DNA of 64,000 nucleotides from Tolypothrix tenuis PCC 7101 (GCF_002368295.1 NZ_AP018248.1:6375979-6439978); one strand, 5' to 3'; numbered from the stretch's first letter, positions 43,348 through 52,189 are shown. Numbers and translations: made by a program. Notes: a model not told the origin generated them from the letters alone.

Positions 43348-44892
43348 ATGAAGAAAAATATGCGAAAGTATCAGAGTAAAAGGCAGATGTTATTCAAAAT
43401 CCAAAATCCGAAATCCAAAATCCAAAATTTGCGGCGGCTGATTTCTGCTTTGGTAATTGCTTTTGCCTTTGTACTTTTTACTTTTAACTTTTCGCAGGCG
43501 GCGACAGCAGCAGCCAAGCATTACACAGAGTTACAGCTACCACCGTTACCTGAGATTAAGTTACCCAAGTATGAACGCTTTGTCCTGCAAAATGGCATGG
43601 TTGTCTATTTAATGGAGGATCACGAGTTACCATTAGTAGGCGGTACAGCTTTGGTACGCACAGGAAGCCGCTTAGAACCTGCAGATAAAGTTGGCTTGGC
43701 TGACTTTACAGGTGAGGTAATGCGAACTGGGGGAACTAAGAAGCATTCGGCGGATGAACTTAACGAATTGTTGGAACAACGCGCCGCTTCGGTAGAAACT
43801 GGGATTGGTGACACTTCTGGTAGCGCTAGCTTTGAAGCACTGACGGAAGATTTAGAAACAGTATTTGGGTTATTTACTGAGGTGTTGCGAGAACCAGTAT
43901 TTGCTCAAGAAAAGTTAGATTTAGCGAAGACACAAGAGAAGGGTAGTATTGCTCGCCGCAATGATAATCCCAATTCTATAGCTATCCGAGAATTTCGCAA
44001 ATTGATCTATGGGAAAGATAGCCCCTATGCTCGCACCACAGAGTATGCAACTCTCGATAAGATTTCCCGTGAGGATTTGCTGAAGTTTTATCAGCAATAT
44101 TTCTACCCCAACAATATAATTTTGGGCATTATAGGTGATTTTGATGCCAAAAAAATGCGATCGCTCATTCAAGCAAAATTGGGCGATTGGAAACCAAACC
44201 CCAACCTAGCTAAACCCAATTTACCGCAAGTATCCCAAGCGAATACTAGCGGCGTATTTTTTGTCAATCAGCCGCAATTAACCCAAAGTAATATTTACAT
44301 TGGGCATTTGGGAGGAAAGCTAGACAGCGTAGACTATCCAGCCTTGGATGTAGTCAATGGGGTATTGAATGGCTTTGGCGGACGCTTATTTAATGAAGTG
44401 CGATCGCGTCAAGGTTTAGCTTATTCAGTATACGGTCAATGGAGTCCCCGTTACGATTATCCCGGAGTATTCATTGCTGGAGGACAAACGCGATCGCAAA
44501 CTACTGTGCAGTTCGTGAAATCTCTACAAGCGGAAATTAAACGTCTGCAAACTCAAAGAGTCACCCCACAAGAACTGGCTTTTGCGAAGGAATCTACACT
44601 CAATTCTTTTGTTTTCAACTTTGAAGATCCCAACCAAACAATCTCGCGGTTGATGCGATATGAATATTACAGCTATCCTAATGATTTCTTATTTCGCTAT
44701 CAAAAAGCGGTAGCAGCCACAACCACCGCAGATGTACAACGAGTTGCAAGAAAATACCTCAAACCAGAAAATTTAGTAACTCTGGTGGTGGGAAATCAAA
44801 CTGCTATTCAACCGCCATTGACACAACTAGCAACACAAGTAACGCCTATTGATGTAACAATTCCCCCTGCACAACCACAAGCCAAAAATTAG
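43348..44892 (+). CDS. M16 peptidase-like protein, inactive partner
   Basis: 514 residues. Same two-half M16 fold (YERFVLQNGMVVYLMEDHELP at the start; GGRLFNEVRSRQGLAYSVY in the second half, the substrate-binding R-Y motif), but the zinc motif is missing: the position of HxxEH reads ADFTGEV. Active/inactive M16 pairs are known to work as heterodimers. The N-terminus is unusual: residues 17-27 (KIQNPKSKIQN) are encoded by AATCCAAA tandem repeats inserted just before the signal peptide LRRLISALVIAFAFVLFTF. Starts 41 bases after the active partner. Confidence 0.9.
   Translation: MKKNMRKYQSKRQMLFKIQNPKSKIQNLRRLISALVIAFAFVLFTFNFSQAATAAAKHYTELQLPPLPEIKLPKYERFVLQNGMVVYLMEDHELPLVGGTALVRTGSRLEPADKVGLADFTGEVMRTGGTKKHSADELNELLEQRAASVETGIGDTSGSASFEALTEDLETVFGLFTEVLREPVFAQEKLDLAKTQEKGSIARRNDNPNSIAIREFRKLIYGKDSPYARTTEYATLDKISREDLLKFYQQYFYPNNIILGIIGDFDAKKMRSLIQAKLGDWKPNPNLAKPNLPQVSQANTSGVFFVNQPQLTQSNIYIGHLGGKLDSVDYPALDVVNGVLNGFGGRLFNEVRSRQGLAYSVYGQWSPRYDYPGVFIAGGQTRSQTTVQFVKSLQAEIKRLQTQRVTPQELAFAKESTLNSFVFNFEDPNQTISRLMRYEYYSYPNDFLFRYQKAVAATTTADVQRVARKYLKPENLVTLVVGNQTAIQPPLTQLATQVTPIDVTIPPAQPQAKN
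43394..43430. repeat. STRR inside coding sequence (AATCCAAA units)
   Basis: Four to five units of AAAATCC within the reading frame near the N-terminus of the inactive M16 gene. The unit is common in intergenic DNA of these genomes, and the frame stays open through it. Confidence 0.85.
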
Positions 44893-44934
44893 TCACCATA
44901 ACATTTCTGAAGCCAGTTCTAGCCACATTATCTA

Positions 44935-44966
44935 TAGAGATGCAATAAAATGCGTCTCTATTTTTT
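44935..44966 (+). terminator. Intrinsic terminator after the M16 pair
   Basis: Stem TAGAGATGCA / TGCGTCTCTA (one T-G wobble), loop ATAAAA, then T6. It lies 42 bases after the stop codon and is the clearest intrinsic terminator in the window. Confidence 0.85.
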
Positions 44967-45491
44967 ATTTGCATTGAGCGCCATACTTACCGATAACTTT
45001 AATACTTGTCGGTTAAGGGGAAAAATGGGAATGGGAACAGGGAAAGAAAAAACCTTTAACCCTTAACCTTTAACCTTTTCCCCAAAACCAATTTTAGATT
45101 CAAAACGCTTAACCGAGTAGTATTACCGATAACCTATCTCTTCTCTAGACTCTATTCTCTATTCCCTAGCCCCTCAAAAAAAGACAAAACTCCTGTACTA
45201 AAGTCTGTAGAAGTATAGATAAAATATTGCTTTTATCAATGTAATACTCAACTATAAAAAAGGGATGAAGCGTAGTATAACTCTCTATCACGTTAATTTT
45301 ATTAGTATAATTCACCTTCTGATTAAGATATCAATCGTCAGACATAAGACCTTTAGTTGTGTCTATAAAAGCATATTTAAAGCCTTGATTTTATAGGTTT
45401 ATTCAACAAAAATAAAATCATGGATTAAGCAAAACAAAGTTTAATCCTCCTAAAAAAATCCTCAAATTAGTTTTATTTCGGGAGAAAAATC
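44967..45491. promoter_or_regulatory. Upstream region of the RiPP precursor genes
   Basis: About 520 bases, AT-rich. CCTTTAACC-type repeats lie near 45050. The stretch from 45220 on should carry the promoter of the first precursor, but I cannot pick out a convincing -35/-10. A ribosome-binding site GGGAG sits seven bases before the precursor ATG. Confidence 0.4.
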
Positions 45492-45719
45492 ATGGCTTCC
45501 ATCAAAATTTCTGAATTACGTCCAGCTGGTTCTGAATTATTCCAAGATTCTGAAAGCTTTCTCAATGATTTAAATTCTCAAGAAATGGAAATCATAGGAG
45601 GAAGAATTCTATTTATTTCGCGTGCTGGTTCAGTGGCTATTAGTATCAGTGCACAAACAGTTGTTGGCAATACTGTCAATGCCAATACTTTTGGTAACTT
45701 AAACACAGTGGCAGTATAA
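45492..45719 (+). CDS. RiPP precursor peptide 1 (double-glycine leader)
   Basis: 75 residues. Leader of 37 residues: KISEL, then GSELFQDSESFLNDL, then IIGG. The predicted C39 cleavage follows GG, leaving a 38-residue core starting RILFISRAGS. The core holds four Ser and four Thr, no Cys, alternating small and hydrophobic residues, and ends VNANTFGNLNT-VAV. The leader block and the core end recur in the next two peptides, showing a paralogous set. A C39 exporter and an APH/HopA1 pair are encoded downstream. Ribosome-binding site GGGAG. Product activity unknown. Confidence 0.85.
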   Translation: MASIKISELRPAGSELFQDSESFLNDLNSQEMEIIGGRILFISRAGSVAISISAQTVVGNTVNANTFGNLNTVAV

Positions 45720-45928
45720 GCTCGCTTGAGCAGCTAAATAAAGGATAATTTCTCATTATTAGCAAAATCTAGTGAAGTAAATAATATTTAATATGATTTA
45801 CTTCACTTAATTTGCTTAAATTTACTCAAATGTATTTCTCGCTCTCTGCAGATAGCGAAGCTTTGACAATGAATTGATGAGGATTAATTTTGTCTAATAA
45901 GACAAATAACAAATAAAAAGGAACCTAA

Positions 45929-46171
45929 ATGTCTAATATCAAAATTTCCGAAATACTTCCCGCTGGCTCAGAGTTATTCCAAGACTCAGAAAGTTTTCTC
46001 AATGAGCTAACAAATGAGGAGATACTCGATACAAAAGGAGGTCGTCTGCCTGCCTCACTTGTTACAAATAGTTTTATTAGCATCAATAGTCAGATTAATA
46101 CCATCATTACAGCTAATTCCAACTCAATTAATGCCAACACAATAGGCAATGTTAACACGAGAATAGCTTAA
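45929..46171 (+). CDS. RiPP precursor peptide 2 (double-glycine leader)
   Basis: 80 residues. Leader of 38 with GSELFQDSESFLNEL and a KGG end; core of 42 residues beginning RLPASLV, with six Ser and five Thr and no Cys. It ends INANTIGNVNT-RIA, aligned without gaps to peptide 1. Ser/Thr/Asn/Ile make up most of the core. Good ribosome-binding site AAGGA ahead of the ATG. Duplicated from the same ancestor as peptide 1. The 540 bases to peptide 3 contain one tiny open frame discussed elsewhere and no other feature. Confidence 0.85.
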   Translation: MSNIKISEILPAGSELFQDSESFLNELTNEEILDTKGGRLPASLVTNSFISINSQINTIITANSNSINANTIGNVNTRIA

Positions 46172-46714
46172 GAGACTTCCAGAAATTAAATTATCCAATC
46201 TTGAAAGTGAAGATGAACATAAAGATTGTTCCTCCCATCGCCTCTTCTACTCTCCTAGTTGCACTAGTGATAGGATACTTATTTACTGAGAAGTCACTAA
46301 AAAAGTTTCTCTGATACTACAACTAGATATTCAATTTTTCTGGCTCATGAATCAAAATTCTCTAAAGATTTCAACTGTCATTGCAAATTAACTGAACTGA
46401 AATGACTGTAAATATTTTTGTACGTCTATTTACTAGGCGGCAATGCGCCAAAACAAATTGGATAATTGCTCAAAGTTTTGTTTTTAGTACATAGGTTGAG
46501 AATTTATTTCTGATTTTTAGACATAATTTAAGGAATTATGTCTAAAAATTTATTTACTGGAATTTGACTTTTAGGCTCACAATTGTAGAGAATAATGTCA
46601 AGAGTACAAAGTTGAAAAATTCGACATATGTTTTTCAATATTTAGCTAATCTCGCTTAAATCATATAAGAATTATAACATTCATGTAAATATGGGTTTGA
46701 GTTAGGAGTATAAC

Positions 46715-46948
46715 ATGACTACAATCAATATCTATGATCTATCTATTCTTGGGTTAGATCTGTTTCAAGATTCTGAAACTTTTCTCAATGAGCTAACGGA
46801 AGATGAATTAAATTATATAAGTGGCGGATTTCTAGATGACGTTTTTGATGTATTGCAATTAGCAATAATACCTCAAGAAAACCAAGCAAATATTAATGGG
46901 CAAACTATAAATGCATTCACCCAAAACAACTTTAACACGGCTCCATAG
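46715..46948 (+). CDS. RiPP precursor peptide 3 (double-glycine leader), divergent
   Basis: 77 residues. Leader of 38 with GLDLFQDSETFLNEL and an SGG end; core of 39 residues beginning FLDDVFDVLQ, more acidic and hydrophobic at its start than the other two, with only three Thr, no Ser and no Cys. It ends INAFTQNNFNT-AP, keeping the shared motif. The fewer hydroxyl residues imply fewer possible dehydrations than in peptides 1 and 2. Ribosome-binding site TTAGGAG. Followed by the APH-type kinase gene after about 220 bases. Confidence 0.83.
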   Translation: MTTINIYDLSILGLDLFQDSETFLNELTEDELNYISGGFLDDVFDVLQLAIIPQENQANINGQTINAFTQNNFNTAP

Positions 46949-47172
46949 TTATTGCCTAAACTCTGAAAAATATATTCTTGTTAGGTAGAGTATTAGCTCA
47001 AATCTATAAATGCTGCTCTATCGTTAAATTATTTTATGATAAGCTACGCCATGCTTATTTATAATTTAATTCGCTTACTTTTAGCTCTATCTGACATAGT
47101 ATAAACTCAAGAAAATACAATCAGATAAATCTGGATTTGGCAATCAATTCTTTACATAATATTTTTTTAAAT

Positions 47173-48336
47173 ATGGCATTACATTTGAGTTCTAATAACA
47201 TTTTGAATTATATAAATGAACAGGGTTTCTGTACAACAGAAGAACAGAAATACTGCAAAATTGAACCGAAATCAGCTAAAAATTTTAACTTATTACTGAG
47301 TTTTCCAAATGGTCGTCAACTCCTGGTAAAGCAAGAGCCTTTAAACCAAGCAGGAAAAGCATCTGGTGAATTTTTACGAGAATGGCGAATTCAAGAATTT
47401 GTCAATAAATTTCCAGAATCAACACAAATTCGTGACTGGATATCAGAGGGAGTTCACTTTAATCCAGATGAGTCAATCATTATTTTTAATTACCTAGATA
47501 ACTACCGTGATGTGATGGCTTTTTATGGCAAGGAAAATATTTTTCCGACAGAGATTGCATCTGCTATGGGCATAATTTTAGCCAGCATCCATAGCTTAAC
47601 TTTCGATCGTAAAGAATATCACGCTTTTTTGACTCAAGAACAGGGGAATGAATGCTCTGAAAACCTGCCTCATTTAGCTCAAAATTTGGGACGAATTAGC
47701 CCAGAAATTTTTGGTTCTGTTCCTGCTGATGGGTTAAAGTTCTTTGCTCTCTATCAACGATATGATAGTTTGGGCCAAGCCATAGCCGAACTGGAAAGTG
47801 CTTTAAAACCTAGTTGTTTGGCACATAATGACCTGAAATTAAATAATATTCTTGTGGCTGATGATTGGGAGCAAGGTATTGGCAATAGCACAATTAGAAT
47901 TATAGATTGGGAAAGATGCGGTTGGGGAGATCCAGCTTTTGATTTAGGTACGCTCATTGGTAGCTATCTGCACATCTGGCTGAGTAGCATGATTCCCAGC
48001 AAAACTATGAGTATCGATGAATCTTTGCGGATGGCGACAACTCCCTTGGAAGCTATGCAACCATCTATTGCTGCTTTAGCGATCGCATATTTAAATCACT
48101 TTCCAGAAATCTTACAGCATCGTCCCGACTTTTTACAGCGAGTCGTACAATTTGCTGGTTGGAATTTGATTATCGCTATTCAATCAACCCTGCAATACCA
48201 AAAGTCTTTTGGTAATACGGGTATCTGTATGTTGCAAGTGGCAAAGTCTTTGTTATGTCGTCCAGCAGCATCGATTCCCACAATCTTTGGTATGTCAGCA
48301 TCAGAACTTACATCTACAAGCTTATCTCCCGTTTAG
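47173..48336 (+). CDS. APH-type kinase (LanK-like) of the RiPP locus
   Basis: 387 residues from an ATG; a TTG 12 codons upstream is an alternative and neither has a strong ribosome-binding site. The fold is that of aminoglycoside phosphotransferases: the Brenner-type catalytic loop CLAHNDLKLNNIL near residue 225 (Asp catalytic, Asn metal) and the metal Asp in RIIDWERCGWGDPAFDLG near 260. In class V lanthipeptide and thioamitide pathways, a kinase of this type phosphorylates Ser/Thr of the precursor, and a HopA1-type partner eliminates phosphate. Position between precursors and the HopA1 gene supports this. It is not expected to be an antibiotic-resistance enzyme. Confidence 0.85.
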   Translation: MALHLSSNNILNYINEQGFCTTEEQKYCKIEPKSAKNFNLLLSFPNGRQLLVKQEPLNQAGKASGEFLREWRIQEFVNKFPESTQIRDWISEGVHFNPDESIIIFNYLDNYRDVMAFYGKENIFPTEIASAMGIILASIHSLTFDRKEYHAFLTQEQGNECSENLPHLAQNLGRISPEIFGSVPADGLKFFALYQRYDSLGQAIAELESALKPSCLAHNDLKLNNILVADDWEQGIGNSTIRIIDWERCGWGDPAFDLGTLIGSYLHIWLSSMIPSKTMSIDESLRMATTPLEAMQPSIAALAIAYLNHFPEILQHRPDFLQRVVQFAGWNLIIAIQSTLQYQKSFGNTGICMLQVAKSLLCRPAASIPTIFGMSASELTSTSLSPV

Positions 48337-48400
48337 AAAAGGGTACTTTTGCGCTCACTTTTGCCTTTCATCATCTCTTCCTCGTTAAAGGCTCACAACT

Positions 48401-49501
48401 ATGCAACTACTAGATCCACAGCCTATACAACTGGCAACTATTCCAGAAGCATTGCATACTTCATTGCAAGACATTGTTAATAAAATTCAGATAGAATCGA
48501 GATTTTGTATTCGCCATCCCGACTATAAATCTTTAGAAGTACCAGCTGAGACACTTCCACGCTTTCAGCAATTGCCCTCAGATGTACAAAATAAATATTT
48601 AAACGCGCAATTATCTAATTTTCTTTACGGCATTTATTACAACGGTTCCCTCAAAAGTGCTTTAGCGCTTGATGGGGAAACCACAAATTTACCAGTTAAC
48701 CAAAATTTAGAAAATAACACCTTTTTAGGCGTAGATGTGGTGTTTTATAACCGCCTCCATGAAAGTAACAAAGGTGAAGGCTATTTTAGCCCTGATTGGC
48801 TAGTTGTTAAAGAAGAATCTGATGGCGCTTTCGCCGTACATAAGGGTGGTTTAACGCTGCATATTGACCGCACTAAACACTTGCGATCGCCAGATGAAGT
48901 TGTAGCTGTCGGGAACCAAGTTGCTATCAAACTGCCGAAAAATTTGGTACAAAACGGCTTTTACATGGCTGTTAGTAATGCAGGTTCTTATAGTGGTGAA
49001 AATATAGTCCGAGTCTATTTCAACTTAACTACTGATGGTGCAGTTGCGGTGATGGAAAGCTTGACTACCCAACTCAATGCCATCAATTTACCTTTTAACT
49101 TTAAAGCTTTGTATAACCCTTCAGATTATGGGCGTTATGACTCAGCGGTGCTTTACTTTGACAAAAACAACTATGCAGATGTTCACCCAGTCCTACAAAG
49201 GGTGTATGCAGAACATCAATCCCACTTTTTGCCAGATGTGCCTTTATTTACTAAATTGATTGCACCAGGGTTAGCGATCGCAGAAGAACCAAACCAAAAA
49301 TTTGGCGAAAAAGAAAGCTTTGGCATGAATCGCTGCCAAATTGTAGCTAATGGTCTGATAGAAGCCTGGCAAAACTATGATGATTCGCCACAAGGTCGTT
49401 TAGCATCGATTTTGGCACAATTTTCTTTATTGGAAATAGACTTACAGCGTCCTTACCTCAATGCCAAATCAAAGGATATTTACCCAGCTTTAAAGTTATG
49501 A
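48401..49501 (+). CDS. HopA1 / LanY-type family protein
   Basis: 366 residues of the HopA1 effector-like family, whose members in lexapeptide-type and thioviridamide-type pathways act with an APH-type kinase as a phospho-Ser/Thr lyase. Recognisable blocks are FLYGIYYNG near residue 80, the VRVYFNLTTDGAVAVMESLT strand-helix near 205, PFNFKALYNPSDYGRYDSAV near 230 and the ending FGEKESFGMNRCQIVANGL near 310. Length is usual for stand-alone members. Its stop overlaps the ATG of the next gene (ATGA), so the two are translationally coupled. Confidence 0.87.
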   Translation: MQLLDPQPIQLATIPEALHTSLQDIVNKIQIESRFCIRHPDYKSLEVPAETLPRFQQLPSDVQNKYLNAQLSNFLYGIYYNGSLKSALALDGETTNLPVNQNLENNTFLGVDVVFYNRLHESNKGEGYFSPDWLVVKEESDGAFAVHKGGLTLHIDRTKHLRSPDEVVAVGNQVAIKLPKNLVQNGFYMAVSNAGSYSGENIVRVYFNLTTDGAVAVMESLTTQLNAINLPFNFKALYNPSDYGRYDSAVLYFDKNNYADVHPVLQRVYAEHQSHFLPDVPLFTKLIAPGLAIAEEPNQKFGEKESFGMNRCQIVANGLIEAWQNYDDSPQGRLASILAQFSLLEIDLQRPYLNAKSKDIYPALKL

Positions 49502-50538
49502 AAATTACTAACCTTGCTCCTGTTATTCAGACCCCTGAGTTTCAGCCGCAATTAACTGCAGCCGATGAACTTGCTCTAGCTAATAGTAGATTTGCTCAAT
49601 CAGACCTACCTTTTTATCGCAAACTTGGGCGGACTAACTTAACTGTGAGTTGTTTAGGACTAGGAGGTGGGGGGCATATATCTAGTGAAGATACCCTTTA
49701 CGCCTTCGATCAGGGCATCAACTACTTTTTCTACTCCAGCGATTTACATCAATATCTTTATAGTTCCATGCGTCCCGCACTCCGACAATTATGCGGACGT
49801 GGTTCTTCCATACGCGAGAAGGTAGTGCTGGCAACTGTTAGTTACATGATTAGAACCCCAGATACCGTATTCACCTATTTATTCGATCAGTTTATTGACC
49901 TGGGTATTGACTACATTGATGTGTTTTTTTGGGGCTGGATTGATGAGCACAATCATCCGGCTTTCGAGAAATGTATCAGCGCCTCTGATGATATTCGCGG
50001 GCCAAGTTCAGTAACTCAGCGCCAAATAGAGAGAGTGTTTGGTGTTTCCGAAAAGATGAAAAAAATGGGTGTGGTGCGCTATATTGGTGCTTCTTTTCAC
50101 GACCATGATTTAGCAAAGCAGTGGGTGAATAGTCCCTTGTTGGATGTGGTCATGGTTAGGCACAACGTGGCACACCGTACTGCCCAAAAAAAGGTTTTCC
50201 CACATTTAGATGCCAACGATCCTCATCGTCCAGGAATTGTTACTTTTAAGTCAGCAGGTATGTTTGGCCCCCTTTGGGAACCTCCATTAGGCCTACCAGA
50301 TAATTGTTGGCAACCTTCAGTCCCAGATTTATACCGCTATTCTTTAAGCCAAAACTCTGTTGATGTGGCCTTAGCAGGTTGGCAAACTCGCGAACATGTA
50401 GATGCCGCAATTCAAGCTGTGCAAAAGGGCAAACTTACCTCTGAAGAAATCGACTACCTCAACCTTTACGGGGATTTACACCGCAACCGCATCAAACCTC
50501 ACGAAATTCCCACAGAACGTTTGCTTGTTGCCAGATAG
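49498..50538 (+). CDS. Aldo/keto-reductase-like protein lacking the catalytic tetrad
   Basis: 346 residues with the AKR barrel: KLGRTNLTVSCLGLGGGG at the start, GVVRYIGASFHDHDLAKQW and DVALAGWQTREHVDAAI later (the cofactor-end glycine kept). Three of four tetrad residues are replaced. The Asp of GINFFDT is Phe (GINYFFYSSD); the Lys of ATK is Val (VVLATVSY); the His of the IDLYxxH strand is Gly (IDVFFWGW). Only a Tyr in the first region may remain. It is therefore unlikely to be a normal reductase and may be a binding or scaffold subunit, or use different chemistry. Translationally coupled to the HopA1 gene. Confidence 0.83.
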   Translation: MKITNLAPVIQTPEFQPQLTAADELALANSRFAQSDLPFYRKLGRTNLTVSCLGLGGGGHISSEDTLYAFDQGINYFFYSSDLHQYLYSSMRPALRQLCGRGSSIREKVVLATVSYMIRTPDTVFTYLFDQFIDLGIDYIDVFFWGWIDEHNHPAFEKCISASDDIRGPSSVTQRQIERVFGVSEKMKKMGVVRYIGASFHDHDLAKQWVNSPLLDVVMVRHNVAHRTAQKKVFPHLDANDPHRPGIVTFKSAGMFGPLWEPPLGLPDNCWQPSVPDLYRYSLSQNSVDVALAGWQTREHVDAAIQAVQKGKLTSEEIDYLNLYGDLHRNRIKPHEIPTERLLVAR

Positions 50539-50570
50539 AAATAACAATTTTATTTGAAGATAATCAAGCC

Positions 50571-51350
50571 ATGACAGAACAATTAGAACAAACTCTATCC
50601 CTCAAAGTTTTACCCCAAGAACCAGTCAAACCTCACCCAGTCAGCGATGCAGAAATTTTGGCATATCTGCGTCATTCTGCTAAGTTTGCAGAAGTTGCCG
50701 TTGCTGCTGAACGTGAGGCGTTAGTTTTAGCCAACTGCAACCAGTTGGGAATTGAAGTATCTGATGATGAGTGGCAAGCGGCTGGTGATGCTTTTCGCTT
50801 AGAACGCAAGTTATGGGGAAACACAGAAACTCTGGCATGGCTGGAGGAACAGCGTATTAACGTAGAGGAATGGTCACAAGGAATTAAAGTTGCATTGTTA
50901 GAGAACAAGCTCAAAGAATATCTCTTTGGTGCAACAGTCGATGGCGCTTATATTTCCAACCGTGACAACTATAGACGAGTGGCCCTATCGCAAATTCTGC
51001 TGACTGACTTAGCAACTGCTTGGAAAATCGTACAATTGCTACGGGAAGGAGAAGCTTCTTTCTGTGCTTTGGCATTGGAACATTCTAAGGGTAAGCAATC
51101 TCAAGAAAATGGCGGCTTTGTTGGAATTCGCTATTTAGTAGAACTAATACCAGAAATTGCTGAACCTCTTAGCCAAGCTAAAGAAGGCGAAATTATTGGC
51201 CCTGTGCAAACAAAAATGGGATATCACGTTTTGAGGGTAGAAAAGTGGTTCCCCATAGAATTGAATCAAGGTGTGAGACAACAAATTATGGACTCGTTGT
51301 TTGACGCATGGTTACAAAATTTAAAAACCTCTCACCATGAGGGTGAATAG
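50571..51350 (+). CDS. Parvulin-type peptidyl-prolyl isomerase A
   Basis: 259 residues, no signal peptide. An N-terminal helical chaperone part (EILAYLRHSAKF ... LKEYLFGA, about 1-130) precedes a PpiC domain (about 138-240) with RRVALSQILLTD, FCALALEHSKG, ENGGFVGI and GPVQTKMGYHVLRVEKW. SurA/PrsA-like layout, but cytoplasmic. A second gene of the same design lies on the opposite strand 1 kb away. In this setting it may hold precursor or RTX protein before export, which is inference. Thirty-two bases after the AKR-like gene. Confidence 0.88.
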   Translation: MTEQLEQTLSLKVLPQEPVKPHPVSDAEILAYLRHSAKFAEVAVAAEREALVLANCNQLGIEVSDDEWQAAGDAFRLERKLWGNTETLAWLEEQRINVEEWSQGIKVALLENKLKEYLFGATVDGAYISNRDNYRRVALSQILLTDLATAWKIVQLLREGEASFCALALEHSKGKQSQENGGFVGIRYLVELIPEIAEPLSQAKEGEIIGPVQTKMGYHVLRVEKWFPIELNQGVRQQIMDSLFDAWLQNLKTSHHEGE

Positions 51351-51480
51351 AACTCTGTAGGAGAAGGCCGCAAAGCGGCTCAAACCAATGCTCTGCTACA
51401 CCCCATCTCTCCTCATTTAGTCTTGCTTGCTGTCTATCAGCAAGCAAGATGCAATTAATGCAGCTCATCAGGAGAAAATT

Positions 51481-52152
51481 ATGAGCATAATTTTGGTAGC
51501 TAGTAATGCTAGCGAGACTATTAACGGTACAGATGGTGATGATATCCTTGCAGGTTTCGGCGGTAACGACATCATTAATGGTCTCGCTGGTGATGACATC
51601 ATTGATGGTAGCGATGGCAATGACCTTATTAACGGTGGTTCTGGCAATGATATATTGACAGGTGGTCTTGGCATAGATACGCTGACTGGTGGGGAAGGTA
51701 AAGATGCTTTTTTATTTTCTGATAGCCCCTTTTCTGGTGGCTCTACAGCCCTAGCGCCTAACGGTATCCTGGTTTTGAATCAGCCGGATATTCTAATTGA
51801 CTACCAAATTGGGGAAGATAAACTAGAATTTCAAAAAAGTCAGCTGGATATTGATGTATTCAACTTCCAGAAAGGTAATAGCAGCAATTTAGCTGGTAAG
51901 AGTAATGTGCTAGTGCTACTAGATCCGTTTCCCAATGCTGCAGCTGCTGCTCAAGCGATCGCAGATAATAATGCAATTACCAGCGATCGGGGTTTGTTTG
52001 TCTATTTCAACACTACTTTAGGCTTTGCCAGAGTTGTCTATTCCCAAGATTTAAGTGATGGTGGTGCAATCAGCGTTCTAGCCAATTTAACTAATCAAAC
52101 CGATCCTGCTAACTTGGCACAGTTTTCTTCTGGTAACTTTGCATTGACTTGA
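51481..52152 (+). CDS. Short RTX (hemolysin-type Ca-binding) protein
   Basis: 223 residues; the ATG follows AGGAG at good distance, and an upstream in-frame start has no ribosome-binding site. Residues 15-75 hold five to six RTX nonapeptides (GTDGDDILAGFGGNDII, GSDGNDLING, GGSGNDILTGG), which fold as a calcium beta-roll. The remaining 140 residues (LIDYQIGEDKLEF, SDRGLFVYFNTTLGFARVVY, SDGGAISVLANL) are the usual C-terminal block of small cyanobacterial RTX proteins. Such proteins leave by type I secretion with an uncleaved C-terminal signal. The HlyD and ABC genes facing it may export it. Confidence 0.88.
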   Translation: MSIILVASNASETINGTDGDDILAGFGGNDIINGLAGDDIIDGSDGNDLINGGSGNDILTGGLGIDTLTGGEGKDAFLFSDSPFSGGSTALAPNGILVLNQPDILIDYQIGEDKLEFQKSQLDIDVFNFQKGNSSNLAGKSNVLVLLDPFPNAAAAAQAIADNNAITSDRGLFVYFNTTLGFARVVYSQDLSDGGAISVLANLTNQTDPANLAQFSSGNFALT

Positions 52153-52189
52153 TAGTTTTTTAATTTTAGATTGATCTCAACATTTTTTA

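Noticed and set aside
46213..46314. Tiny open frame (33 codons, MNIKIVPPIASS start, one hydrophobic stretch) between precursors 2 and 3
   Set aside because: No double glycine, no shared leader, weak ribosome-binding site; may be chance.
45492..46948. Classical lanthipeptide with lanthionine rings
   Set aside because: None of the three precursors contains cysteine.
47173..48336. Aminoglycoside resistance kinase
   Set aside because: Fold is the same, but the position beside a HopA1 gene and precursor peptides fits peptide modification.
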